Shown: positions 7,464 to 15,011 of the stretch, one piece after another | How positions within the stretch are numbered: position 1 is the first letter of the stretch | Layout of the letters: every line of letters begins with the position of its first letter | Origin: Lysobacteraceae bacterium | GTDB lineage: Bacteria; Pseudomonadota; Gammaproteobacteria; Xanthomonadales; Xanthomonadaceae | DNA length: 16,975 bases | Direction: 5' to 3' | Assembly: GCA_028293685.1 (NCBI GenBank) | Contig: JAQGOI010000034.1 | Coordinates: 1-16,975, forward strand | Translations under genes and position numbers: made by a program | The notes under the pieces: generated by a model | Told to the model about the DNA's origin: nothing | Seen by the model: the letters and a program-made list of their open reading frames with translations, nothing else | Databases searched by the model: none

Positions 7464-7497
7464 AAAAAAAAGGCCGGCTTTCGCCGGCCTTCTTTCT
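7464..7497 (-). terminator. Strong intrinsic terminator after dacC, probably bidirectional
   Basis: Stem AAGGCCGGC (7470-7478), loop TTTC, stem GCCGGCCTT (7483-7491): nine perfect base pairs. On the minus strand it is followed by eight T residues (complement of 7464-7471), so it should end the mltB-rlpA-dacC transcript about 25 bases after the dacC stop. On the plus strand the tail is TTCTTTCT, so it may also end the 67-residue protein transcript. Confidence 0.92.
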
Positions 7498-7516
7498 CAG
7501 TCGCGACGGCGCGTGA

Positions 7517-8779
7517 TCACACGGTTTGCCACCACATCAGCAGTTCGTCCCAGATCCGCTTGAAGAAGCCGCCCTGTTCCACCGCATTCAGGGCCACCAG
7601 CGGGCGCTGCGCAATGAGCTTGCCGTCGAGCATGACCTTCACTGTCCCGATCTTCTGGCCCTTGGCAATGGGCGCGACCAACGACTTGGGAACGTCCATC
7701 GCCGGCTTGAGCTGGGTGTACTTGCCACGCGGCATGCTGATCAACATGGGCTCGGCGAGCCCGAGCTGCACGTCGTCGGCAGCGCCTTTCCAGATCTTCA
7801 GTTTGGCAATGGGCTTGCCGGCGTCGTAGAGCTTGTGGGTTTCGTAGAAACGAAAGCCCCAGTTGAGCAGTGCCTGGCTGTCGACCGCGCGCTGGTTCTC
7901 GCTGGTGTCGCCCAGCACCACGCTGATCAGCCGCTGGTCGCCGCGCAGGGCCGATGCCATCAGGCAGTAGCCGGCCTTGTCCGTATGTCCGGTCTTGATG
8001 CCGTCGACCGACGGATCGCGCCACAGCAGCAGGTTGCGGTTGGGCTGGGTGATCGGCCCGACCGTGAATTCCTTGATCTTGTTGTACGAATACGCCACCG
8101 GGAAATCGTGGATCAGCGCGCGACCCAATCGCGCCAGGTCGTGCGCCGTCGAGTAATGGCCTTCGGCGGACAGGCCGTGCGGATTGACGAAATGCGAGCC
8201 CGTCATGCCGATGCGTGCGGCGTAGGCGTTCATCAGTGATGCGAACGCATCCTCGCTGCCGGCGACGTGCTCGGCCAGTGCGATCGCGGCATCGTTGCCC
8301 GATTGCACGACCATGCCTTTTTCCATCTCCACCAGCGGTGCGGTCTTGTTGACCGGGAATCCGCTGTAGCTGCCCTCGGTACCGGCGCCGCCTTCGCGCC
8401 AGGCGTGCTCGCTCATCATCACCGCGTCGTCGGCATGCACCTTGCCGGCGGCCATTTCCGCGGCGATGACATACGAGGTCATGACCTTGGTGATGCTGGC
8501 CGGTTCATGGCGCACATCGTAGTTTTCGCCCGCGAGGACCTGGCCGGTGGCGTAATCCATCAGGATCCACGCCGCCGACGTCCTGGGCGCCGGCGGCGGC
8601 GGGATCGGTAGCGCGTCGCTCAATGCCGCCGGAGCGGGCGCCGCCGGCTGTGGCAGGTTTGGTGCCTGTGCGAACGCCAGTCCGGCGAGAACGGTGGCAA
8701 CCGCGGCAAGCGCGATGCGGGCCGGCTGCAGCCTGTTTCCAGGCTTCGGGGCGAAGCGCCATGCGGCGGAATTGATCAA
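7517..8779 (-). CDS. dacC: D-alanyl-D-alanine carboxypeptidase (PBP5/PBP6 type)
   Basis: Low-molecular-weight penicillin-binding protein that removes the terminal D-Ala from peptidoglycan pentapeptides in the periplasm. It has 420 residues from the TTG at 8779 (E. coli PBP5 has 403). A signal peptide occupies about residues 1-38 (RIALAAVATVLAGLAFAQA) and is followed by a Pro/Ala-rich linker. The S11 motifs are SITK (S95, K98), SGN (160-162) and KTG (262-264). The PBP5 C-terminal domain covers about 300-395. An amphipathic end, GGFFKRIWDELLMWWQTV, should anchor the enzyme to the membrane. The reading frame extends 62 codons further upstream, but that part lies inside rlpA and is not family-like. 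The TTG is preceded by GGAG at nine bases. It is the last gene of the mltB-rlpA-dacC group, 58 bases after rlpA. It could equally be named dacA. Confidence 0.94.
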   Translation of the reverse strand: MINSAAWRFAPKPGNRLQPARIALAAVATVLAGLAFAQAPNLPQPAAPAPAALSDALPIPPPPAPRTSAAWILMDYATGQVLAGENYDVRHEPASITKVMTSYVIAAEMAAGKVHADDAVMMSEHAWREGGAGTEGSYSGFPVNKTAPLVEMEKGMVVQSGNDAAIALAEHVAGSEDAFASLMNAYAARIGMTGSHFVNPHGLSAEGHYSTAHDLARLGRALIHDFPVAYSYNKIKEFTVGPITQPNRNLLLWRDPSVDGIKTGHTDKAGYCLMASALRGDQRLISVVLGDTSENQRAVDSQALLNWGFRFYETHKLYDAGKPIAKLKIWKGAADDVQLGLAEPMLISMPRGKYTQLKPAMDVPKSLVAPIAKGQKIGTVKVMLDGKLIAQRPLVALNAVEQGGFFKRIWDELLMWWQTV

Positions 8780-8788
8780 GATGACGGA

Positions 8789-8815
8789 CTCCGGTGACCG
8801 GCCGTCCGTGACCGG
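8789..8815. promoter_or_regulatory. Shine-Dalgarno sequence of dacC with overlapping palindrome and direct repeat
   Basis: GGAG (8792-8789, minus strand) lies nine bases before the TTG that I take as the dacC start, and it decides that start. It overlaps the palindrome CCGGTGACCGG (8791-8801). The sequence GTGACCGG occurs at 8794-8801 and again at 8808-8815. Pairing of the palindrome could partly hide the ribosome binding site. The arms are only five bases, so this is a weak case. Confidence 0.35.
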
Positions 8816-8837
8816 AATGAAAAGAAGGGCGCGCAGT

Positions 8838-10220
8838 CTACTCGCGCACGCGCTGTGGTTGGCCGAATCCCAGACCCTGGATCCGTGCAATGAGTTCCTG
8901 CGCATGGGCCGGATCCACCGGCCCGACGCGCAGACGCCAGACCGCGCGGCCGTTGGCGTCGGCATCGAGCAGTCGCGCGCTCCCGATCCCCGCGCCGGTC
9001 AGCAGCGCCAACGCGTGCTCGGCATTGGCATGTGCGGCGAAGCTGGCGACCTGCAACGTGATCGCATCGCCTGCGGCGACCGAGGAGAGCTGTTGCGGCG
9101 GTGGCACGACGACAGCAGTCGCAGAGGGAGCAGGCGTCGTCGGCACTGTCGTCACCGCGGAGGCAGACGCATCGACAGCACCGGACTTGCCGGTGGCCAC
9201 GCGCATGCGTCGCGCGCGCATCCATGCATCGAACTGATCGGCTGTCATGGTGCGACCGTTCTGCTGCATGTCGAAGCGCTCACCACCGGCGTTTGGCGTT
9301 GGTGGTGCAAGGTCCGCCGCGTTGCTCGCGGTCGCGGCCTGTCGTCGCCGTTCGCTGGCGTTGGCGCTCGCGATCGGCAATGCGGCCAGCAGACCGTCGA
9401 TGGCGCTGGCCGGCGCGGCGCTCGTCGCCGCGGCGGCAAGGGGCCGCCCGGTAGCGATGCGCACGCCCGCGGGCAGGACGAGCTGCGGTTGCATCACCGT
9501 TGGGGCCGCAGTGGTGCGATCGGCGAGCACGCTGCCAGACTCGCGCGCGTCTTCACCCGGGCTCAGTCCCTTGACCTCGACCCGCGCCGTGCCGACGCGG
9601 TCCACGCCCAGTTTGACCGCGGCGGCATAACTGAGATCGATGATGCGGCCCTCGTGGAACGGGCCGCGGTCGTTGACGCGGACCACGACCGATTTGCCGT
9701 TGGCGAGATTGGTGACGCGCGCATAGCTGGGCAGCGGCAGCGTCTTGTGCGCGGCGCTGAAGGCGTACATGTCGTACACCTCCAGGTTCGACGTGCGGCG
9801 TCCGTGGAACTTGTTGCCGTAGTACGACGCCAGCCCGACCTCGTCGTAGCTGGTCGGGTTGTCGATGATGCTGTAGGTCTGGCCGAGCACCGCATACGGC
9901 GAACGGTTGCCGTAGAGCGATCGCGGTTCGGCGCGCACCTGCGGCTCCGGAATCTGGTCGACGTCCGGAAGACCATCGGGTGCACTGTCCTGAATTTCCG
10001 GCGCGTACAGTCCGCCGCGCGTGTAGTTGCCGCGCTTGCTGATGTCCTCCTGCGCGGGGGCATAAGGCGAGCGACGCACGGTGCCGGTTGCCTGCGGGAT
10101 CGGCGGTCCATGGCGGGTCACCGTCTGCACGCGGGTCACCTTCTGGAGCGACGTCCTGGGAGGCGTACCGCTGCAGGCGGTCAGCGCGAGGACGATGAGC
10201 GCCAGCGCCGCGCGCTTCAT
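8838..10220 (-). CDS. rlpA: RlpA lipoprotein, septal lytic transglycosylase type with SPOR domain
   Basis: A 460-residue outer-membrane lipoprotein. The lipobox LTAC gives the lipidated Cys16. The double-psi beta-barrel domain covers about residues 127-218 (GLASYYGNKFHGRRTSN, RVNDRGPFHEGRIIDLS). E147, D150 and H158 have the same spacing as the functionally important E120, D123 and H131 of P. aeruginosa RlpA, which cleaves glycan strands lacking stem peptides. A long low-complexity linker leads to a C-terminal SPOR domain at about 382-456 (ITLQVASFAAHANAEHAL), which binds denuded glycan at the septum. The usual Asn-Gly-Glu before the catalytic Glu is Asn-Leu-Glu here. The ATG start overlaps the mltB stop (ATGA). 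It lies between mltB and dacC, consistent with a role in peptidoglycan turnover. Catalytic activity is inferred from the family. Confidence 0.95.
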   Translation of the reverse strand: MKRAALALIVLALTACSGTPPRTSLQKVTRVQTVTRHGPPIPQATGTVRRSPYAPAQEDISKRGNYTRGGLYAPEIQDSAPDGLPDVDQIPEPQVRAEPRSLYGNRSPYAVLGQTYSIIDNPTSYDEVGLASYYGNKFHGRRTSNLEVYDMYAFSAAHKTLPLPSYARVTNLANGKSVVVRVNDRGPFHEGRIIDLSYAAAVKLGVDRVGTARVEVKGLSPGEDARESGSVLADRTTAAPTVMQPQLVLPAGVRIATGRPLAAAATSAAPASAIDGLLAALPIASANASERRRQAATASNAADLAPPTPNAGGERFDMQQNGRTMTADQFDAWMRARRMRVATGKSGAVDASASAVTTVPTTPAPSATAVVVPPPQQLSSVAAGDAITLQVASFAAHANAEHALALLTGAGIGSARLLDADANGRAVWRLRVGPVDPAHAQELIARIQGLGFGQPQRVRE

Positions 10221-11323
10221 CCGCCGCTGCCGGCCTGGATCGCCTGTGCCAGCTGGTGCACGGCCAGTGCGTACATCGGCGAGTGGTTGTAGCGCGTGAT
10301 CACGTAGAAGTTGCGATAGCCCAGCCAGTACTCCTTGCCGGTTTCGCCATCGAGCGTCAGCACGGTGGCGCCTTCGGCCAGCGGCTCACCGGGCAACGGC
10401 CGGTATCCACGCTGCGCCAGCGCTGCCGACGGGTAGATCGGGTCGAGCGTCGTCGGCACGAAATCCGGCGCTGCCGGGTCATGCGCCGCACGTGCCGCGA
10501 CCGGGCCGCCGCGCTGCCAGCCATGCACGACGAAGTAGTTTGCGATCGACGCGAACACGTCCTGCTTGTCGTTGATCAGATCGCGGCGGCCGTCGCCGTC
10601 GCCGTCGCGGCCCCACAACCGGTAGCTGGACGGCATGAACTGACCCAGTCCCATCGCGCCGGCGTAGCTGCCGGTCAAGGTCGCCACGTCCAGGTGCTCG
10701 TCCTTGCCCAGCGCGAACAACTGCGCGAGTTCGCCGGCAAAAAACGGCGCACGCTTCGGAAAGCCGAAGGCGAGCGAATACAGCGCGTCGAGCACGCGGT
10801 AGTTGCCGGTGTTCTTTCCGTAATTGGTTTCGACACCGATGATCGCGACGATGTATTCGGCCGGCACGCCGCTCTGTGCGGAAATCCGCTCCAGTGCGTC
10901 AAGATTGTCGTTGAAAAAAGCCACGCCACCGGCGATGCGCTCGTCGTTGAGGAAGATCGGCCGGTAATCGCGCCATGGGCGCACGGCTTCGGCCGGCCGA
11001 CCGATGATGTCGACCGTGCGCTGCAGGAACTGCGCCTTGGCCAGGCCATCGCGGATCGCCTGCGGATCGATGCCATACGTGCTGGCGGTGTAGTCGACGA
11101 AGGCGTCGACGCGCTGCGCCTGGGGCAGCATCGGATCGGTGACGCTGGCCGGCGCAAGCGGTCGTTCCGGTGGCTGCGGCACCGTCGGCAACAGTGCAAT
11201 GTCGGTGGCGCGAGGCTGCGGCAACGTCGGCCGTGGCGACAACCCGCCGGGCGATGGTGGCGCCTGCGTCGCACAGGCGACCAACAGCAATGGCAGTGCG
11301 GAAAAAACGATGCGTCGATTCAT
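10217..11323 (-). CDS. mltB: Membrane-bound lytic murein transglycosylase B
   Basis: Outer-membrane lipoprotein of 368 residues that cleaves the glycan backbone of peptidoglycan, forming 1,6-anhydro ends. The lipobox LLVAC gives lipidated Cys17. A Pro-rich linker follows to about residue 65, then the transglycosylase domain. Catalytic Glu165 lies in IIGVETNYGKNTG (E162 in E. coli MltB). AGAMGLGQFMPSSY (221-234) is the conserved substrate-groove motif, and RDGDGDGRRDLIND (239-252) resembles the EF-hand-like calcium loop known from Slt35. The reading frame extends 11 codons upstream to 11356, but the ATG at 11323 places the lipobox correctly. There is no Shine-Dalgarno sequence; a TGCTACCCT element ends seven bases before the ATG. 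It is the first gene of the mltB-rlpA-dacC group, 139 bases after rodA. Confidence 0.95.
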   Translation of the reverse strand: MNRRIVFSALPLLLVACATQAPPSPGGLSPRPTLPQPRATDIALLPTVPQPPERPLAPASVTDPMLPQAQRVDAFVDYTASTYGIDPQAIRDGLAKAQFLQRTVDIIGRPAEAVRPWRDYRPIFLNDERIAGGVAFFNDNLDALERISAQSGVPAEYIVAIIGVETNYGKNTGNYRVLDALYSLAFGFPKRAPFFAGELAQLFALGKDEHLDVATLTGSYAGAMGLGQFMPSSYRLWGRDGDGDGRRDLINDKQDVFASIANYFVVHGWQRGGPVAARAAHDPAAPDFVPTTLDPIYPSAALAQRGYRPLPGEPLAEGATVLTLDGETGKEYWLGYRNFYVITRYNHSPMYALAVHQLAQAIQAGSGG

Positions 11324-11330
11324 CGGCGCG

Positions 11331-11339
11331 AGGGTAGCA
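11331..11339 (-). promoter_or_regulatory. Predicted extended -10 element of mltB
   Basis: TGCTACCCT on the minus strand: TG, one base, then TACCCT, an extended -10 form plausible for GC-rich proteobacteria. The ATG of mltB begins seven bases later, so the transcript would have essentially no leader. No good -35 was found at 16-18 bases. If active, mltB-rlpA-dacC has its own promoter in addition to any read-through from rodA. Confidence 0.4.
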
Positions 11340-11427
11340 CGGCCTCGCAAACGCACCGGCTAATCCGCCATGCCGCGCATTGGCCCACATTCAGGGCATC
11401 CGATGTCAGTGCAACCGCGTTGTCGCA

Positions 11428-11448
11428 CCGCGAGCGCAGCGCCCGCGG
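11428..11448 (-). other. Hairpin in the rodA-mltB gap
   Basis: On the minus strand CCGCGGGCG, loop CTG, CGCTCGCGG: nine pairs including one G-U. It starts 15 bases after the rodA stop. There is no T-tract after it, so it is not a standard intrinsic terminator. It may protect the 3' end of the rodA message or slow polymerase. Short GC-rich hairpins are common by chance in such DNA. Confidence 0.25.
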
Positions 11449-11462
11449 CATGTCGGTATCGG

Positions 11463-12575
11463 TCAGTGCCCATGCACCGGCTTGTGCGCGCGCACCGCCA
11501 TGACCACGCCGAGTCCGGCCAGCAACGACACCGCCGACGTGCCGCCGTAACTCAGCAGCGGCATCGGCACACCGACCACCGGAATCAGTCCGGCGATCAT
11601 TCCGCCATTGACGATGACGTACACGAACAGCGAAAGCGCGAGACTGCCGGCAAGCAGGCGCGAGAAGCCATCGCGCGCTTCGCTGGCGATCCACAGGCAA
11701 CGTCCCACCACGAACAGATACAGCGAGAGCACGGTCGCCACGCCCAGCCAGCCGAACTCCTCGCTCAGCACCGCGAAAACGAAATCGGTGGTGTGCTCGG
11801 GCAGGTAGTCCAGGTGCGATTGCGAGCCCTGGCCCCAGCCGGCGCCGGTCCAGCCGCCGGAACCGATCGCGATCTTCGACTGGATGATGTTCCAGCCGGT
11901 GCCCAGCGGATCGGATTCGGGATTGAGGAAGGTCAGGATGCGGTCCTTCTGGTACGGCCGCAGGAACCAGAACCAGGCCACGGGTGCGGCCGCGGTCACG
12001 CCGCCGGCCGCAGCCAGGAACCACCACCACGACAGCCCCGCCAGGAACAGCACGAATGCACCGCTGATGCCCACGAGCATCGCGGTGCCGAAATCCGGCT
12101 GCAGCATGATCAGCGCGGTCGGCACGCCGATGATCGCCAATGCGACCAGCACGGGCACGAAGCGCGGCGGCAGGACGCCACGATTGAGATACCAGGCAGC
12201 CATCATCGGCAGGCTGAGCTTGAGCAACTCCGCCGGCTGGAAATAGAACAGCTTCAGATCGATCCACAAGCGCCCGTGCTTGCCCGTCCCGATCGCCAGC
12301 ACGATCAGCAGCGGCAGCAGTGTCGCGGCGTAGATCGCCGGCGTGACGTTGCGCAGGCGGTTGGGCGGGATGCGCGAGAGCGCCCACATCGCCACGAAGC
12401 CAAAGCCGTAGCGCACGCCTTGCGCGAGCACCAGTCGCGACGATTCATTGCCGGCGCTGTACAGCACCGCCAGCCCGATGGCCATCAATCCCAGCAAGGC
12501 CACGCACAGCGGCCAGTCGAGCGTACGCAGCAGGCGCGCGAGCATCTCGAACAGCCAGCGCAGGATCGCCGTCAT
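11463..12575 (-). CDS. rodA: Rod-shape peptidoglycan glycosyltransferase RodA (SEDS family)
   Basis: Polytopic inner-membrane glycosyltransferase of 370 residues that polymerises lipid II during elongation, working with PBP2. About ten membrane segments are visible. Conserved SEDS features are FQPAELLKL (E116), LQPDFGTAML (159-167), the periplasmic loop with LPEHTTDFVFAVLSEEFG and essential Asp264 (D262 in E. coli RodA), and GVPMPLLSYGGTS at 335-347. The ATG at 12575 overlaps the mrdA stop (ATGA), with AGG six bases upstream. A much longer open frame continues upstream antiparallel to nothing known and within mrdA, and is not protein-like. It is the last gene of the mre-mrd cluster. Confidence 0.97.
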   Translation of the reverse strand: MTAILRWLFEMLARLLRTLDWPLCVALLGLMAIGLAVLYSAGNESSRLVLAQGVRYGFGFVAMWALSRIPPNRLRNVTPAIYAATLLPLLIVLAIGTGKHGRLWIDLKLFYFQPAELLKLSLPMMAAWYLNRGVLPPRFVPVLVALAIIGVPTALIMLQPDFGTAMLVGISGAFVLFLAGLSWWWFLAAAGGVTAAAPVAWFWFLRPYQKDRILTFLNPESDPLGTGWNIIQSKIAIGSGGWTGAGWGQGSQSHLDYLPEHTTDFVFAVLSEEFGWLGVATVLSLYLFVVGRCLWIASEARDGFSRLLAGSLALSLFVYVIVNGGMIAGLIPVVGVPMPLLSYGGTSAVSLLAGLGVVMAVRAHKPVHGH

Positions 12576-14527
12576 CGCACGCCTTGCGTTGCGACCGGTG
12601 CCGGCTGGGTGTCGGCACTCGCGCTCGTTTTCGCGGGGGGCGTCGATGATCCGCCCGCGGCGACGATATCGGGATTGAGTTCGGGCTCGGGCTTCTTGCC
12701 CAGCAGCCATGCATCCATGATCTTGCGTGCGATCGGCCCGGCGGTGCTTGCACCGAAGCCGCCATGTTCGACCATCACCGCCACCGCGATCCGCGGATGG
12801 TCGACCGGCGCATAGGCGATGAACCACGCTTGGTGGCGCAGCGCGAGCGGCAGCGCATGCGGATTGAGGCTGATGTTGCCCTTGCGGCTGGTGTTCTGCG
12901 CCGTGCCGGTCTTGCCCGCGATCGTATACGGACTGTCGCGCCCGATGGCTGCACCGGTGCCACCGGGCTGCATGGTCATCATCATGCCCTCGCGCACCAC
13001 CTGGAGGTTCGCCGCACTGTCGCTGATGCGCACGGGGGCCGGCTGCGGCAGCGGCGTCCACGGCGCGTTGTAACCGTCGCGTCGCTGCTGCACCACGTGC
13101 AGGCGTCGACGCTCGCCGTTGTCCGCCAGGGCGGCCACGCCGCGCGCCAACTGCAGCAGCGTGACTTTCCAATAACCCTGACCGATACCGGAGATGACCG
13201 TCTCGCCGATGTACCAGGGCTCCTTGCTGTGCTTTGCCTTCCACGCAGGCGACGGCACGATGCCGCCGCTTTCGCCCAGCAGATCCAGGCCGGTGGGCTC
13301 GCCGAAACCGTACTTGCGCACCCACAGGTCCAAGCGGTCGATGCCCATGTCGTAGGCGAGCTTGAAATAGTAGAAGTTGACCGACTCGGCGATCGACTTG
13401 CGCAGGTCGGTCCAGCCGGCTCCGCCGTGCGCGTCGCGATAACCGCGTCGTTGTCCTGGAATGTGGAATTCGCCGGTCGAGAAGACCTTGTCGCTCGGGC
13501 GCCGCAAGCCACTATCCAGTGCCGCCAGCGCAAGGAAGGGTTTGATCGTCGAGCCGGGTGGACCGCCGCCGAATACGTTGCGGTTGAACAACGGCCGCGA
13601 AGGGTTCTCGGTGAGCGCCTTGTAGTTGGCCTGCGAGATGCCGTTGACGAACAGGTTGGGGTCGAAGCTCGGCAGGCTGACCATTGCCAGGATCTCGCCG
13701 GTGCCCGGGTCGACCGCGACCGCCGAACCATCGAAATCCCCGAACGCATCCACGGCCGCCTGCTGCAGGTCCAGATCGATCGACAGGCGCAGATCGGTGC
13801 CGGGAACCGCCGGAACCCGCCCGACCGTGCCGAGCGCGCGCCCTTCGACATTCGTCTCCACCTGTTCATAGCCGACACGACCATGCAGGGCGTCTTCGTA
13901 ATAGCGCTCGATGCCGCTTTTGCCGGTATGGGTGAACGCGGTGCTGGTCGCGCCCAGTTTGGCCATGTCGGCTTCGTCGATCCGGCCGACATAACCGATC
14001 ACGTGTGCGAACAGGGCGCCGTACGGATAACGGCGGCTGAGATAGGGCACGAGGTCCACGCCTGGATAGCGCCAGCGGTCGACCGCGAAACGCGCGGCCT
14101 CCTCGTCGCTGATCCGCAGTTTCAACGTCACCGGTCGAAAACCGCGCGTCGCCTTGCGGTCCGCGTCGAAATGCGCGATGTCATCGGGCGTCAGCGTGAC
14201 GATCCGAGACAGGCTCGCGACCAGCCGCGGGATGTCGCCGGCTTGTTCGGGCACGACGTCCAACCGGTAGGCGGGAACGTTGTCGGCAAGGATCCGGCCC
14301 TTGCGATCCATGATCAGTCCGCGCCCGGGCACCACCGGCCGCGGCTTGATCCGGTTGGCCTGCGAGCGCGTGGCGTAGTCGGCGTGGTCGATGACCTGAA
14401 GTTTGAAATACCACAGCCCAAGGCCACCCAGCGCCAGCATGACGACGGCAAAACCAATCGCGGCACGCACCCGGAACTGCGCGGCTTCGGCGGCAGGATG
14501 TTTCAACTGACGGCGGCGCGGGCCCAT
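12572..14527 (-). CDS. mrdA: Penicillin-binding protein 2, elongation transpeptidase
   Basis: Class B penicillin-binding protein of 651 residues that cross-links sidewall peptidoglycan in complex with RodA. One N-terminal membrane helix covers about residues 22-42. The dimerisation/pedestal domain covers about 60-235 (RPVVPGRGLIMDRKGRILA) and the transpeptidase domain about 265-600. Catalytic motifs are STIK (Ser326, Lys329), SVN (382-384) and KTG (539-541). A Pro/Ala/Ser-rich tail after about 615 is probably disordered. The ATG start at 14527 is four bases after the mreD stop, with GAGG two bases before it and AGGA further upstream. Its end overlaps rodA, as expected for proteins that act as a 1:1 pair. 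Confidence 0.97.
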   Translation of the reverse strand: MGPRRRQLKHPAAEAAQFRVRAAIGFAVVMLALGGLGLWYFKLQVIDHADYATRSQANRIKPRPVVPGRGLIMDRKGRILADNVPAYRLDVVPEQAGDIPRLVASLSRIVTLTPDDIAHFDADRKATRGFRPVTLKLRISDEEAARFAVDRWRYPGVDLVPYLSRRYPYGALFAHVIGYVGRIDEADMAKLGATSTAFTHTGKSGIERYYEDALHGRVGYEQVETNVEGRALGTVGRVPAVPGTDLRLSIDLDLQQAAVDAFGDFDGSAVAVDPGTGEILAMVSLPSFDPNLFVNGISQANYKALTENPSRPLFNRNVFGGGPPGSTIKPFLALAALDSGLRRPSDKVFSTGEFHIPGQRRGYRDAHGGAGWTDLRKSIAESVNFYYFKLAYDMGIDRLDLWVRKYGFGEPTGLDLLGESGGIVPSPAWKAKHSKEPWYIGETVISGIGQGYWKVTLLQLARGVAALADNGERRRLHVVQQRRDGYNAPWTPLPQPAPVRISDSAANLQVVREGMMMTMQPGGTGAAIGRDSPYTIAGKTGTAQNTSRKGNISLNPHALPLALRHQAWFIAYAPVDHPRIAVAVMVEHGGFGASTAGPIARKIMDAWLLGKKPEPELNPDIVAAGGSSTPPAKTSASADTQPAPVATQGVR

Positions 14528-14531
14528 TGCC

Positions 14532-15011
14532 TCAGGTCCTGCGGCCGAGCCGCAACGTGTCCAGCACCAGGAAGATCGGTGCCCACAACACCATGCCGAG
14601 CAGCGGTGCCCACCAGAACGACCATGGCAGCTGCGGCTCCGCCAGCGCCAGGTGGGTCGCGGCGCTGACCACGCGATCGTTGAGCAGCAATCCGCCGATC
14701 GCCAGCGCTTGCTGCGTCAACGGGAAGAACCGCAGTTGCGCGCGGAACCGGTGCAGGATGAAGGCGAGCACCGTCAGCCGCAGCGCCTGCTCGCCGAGCA
14801 GACCGCCAAACGCCAGGTCGGCCAGCACCCCCATGGCAAAGGCAAAGCCCAGGCCGGCGCGTTCGGGCTCCTCGATCACCCAGTACGCGACAACCAGGGC
14901 CAGCCAGTAGGGCCGGAACGGCTGGATGACGCCGGGCAGCGGCAACAGACCCAGCAGCAGCGCCAGGAACACGCTGACCGGCATCAACCATGAATTCCGG
15001 GGCCGGCTCAC
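14532..15011 (-). CDS. mreD: Rod-shape-determining protein MreD
   Basis: Inner-membrane scaffold protein of 159 residues (E. coli MreD has 162), part of the elongation complex with MreB, MreC, RodA and PBP2. It is hydrophobic with about five or six membrane segments. Visible family stretches are LLGLLPLPGVIQPFRPYWLA, AFAMGVLADLAFGGLLGEQA and LLLNDRVVSA. The open frame extends far upstream inside mreC, so the start must be chosen: GTG at 15011 overlaps the mreC stop as GTGA and has AGG four bases upstream. It gives the beginning VSRPRNSWL expected from homologues. An ATG ten codons inside is a less likely alternative. Confidence 0.93.
   Translation of the reverse strand: MSRPRNSWLMPVSVFLALLLGLLPLPGVIQPFRPYWLALVVAYWVIEEPERAGLGFAFAMGVLADLAFGGLLGEQALRLTVLAFILHRFRAQLRFFPLTQQALAIGGLLLNDRVVSAATHLALAEPQLPWSFWWAPLLGMVLWAPIFLVLDTLRLGRRT

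Noticed and set aside
7351..7563. Open frame of 70 codons downstream of the small membrane protein
   Set aside because: It runs through the terminator hairpin and into the end of dacC, and its composition is not protein-like.
8694..10292. Long plus-strand open frame of 532 codons opposite rlpA
   Set aside because: It is antisense to rlpA and parts of its neighbours, has Arg/His-rich composition and shows no motif.
12576..13325. Upstream extension of the rodA frame inside mrdA
   Set aside because: The extension is Arg/Ala-rich and unlike any SEDS protein. The ATG at 12575 overlapping the mrdA stop gives the normal RodA length.
12764..14668. Long plus-strand open frame of 634 codons opposite mrdA
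   Set aside because: It is antisense to PBP2, whose catalytic motifs are all present. High GC removes stops on the opposite strand.
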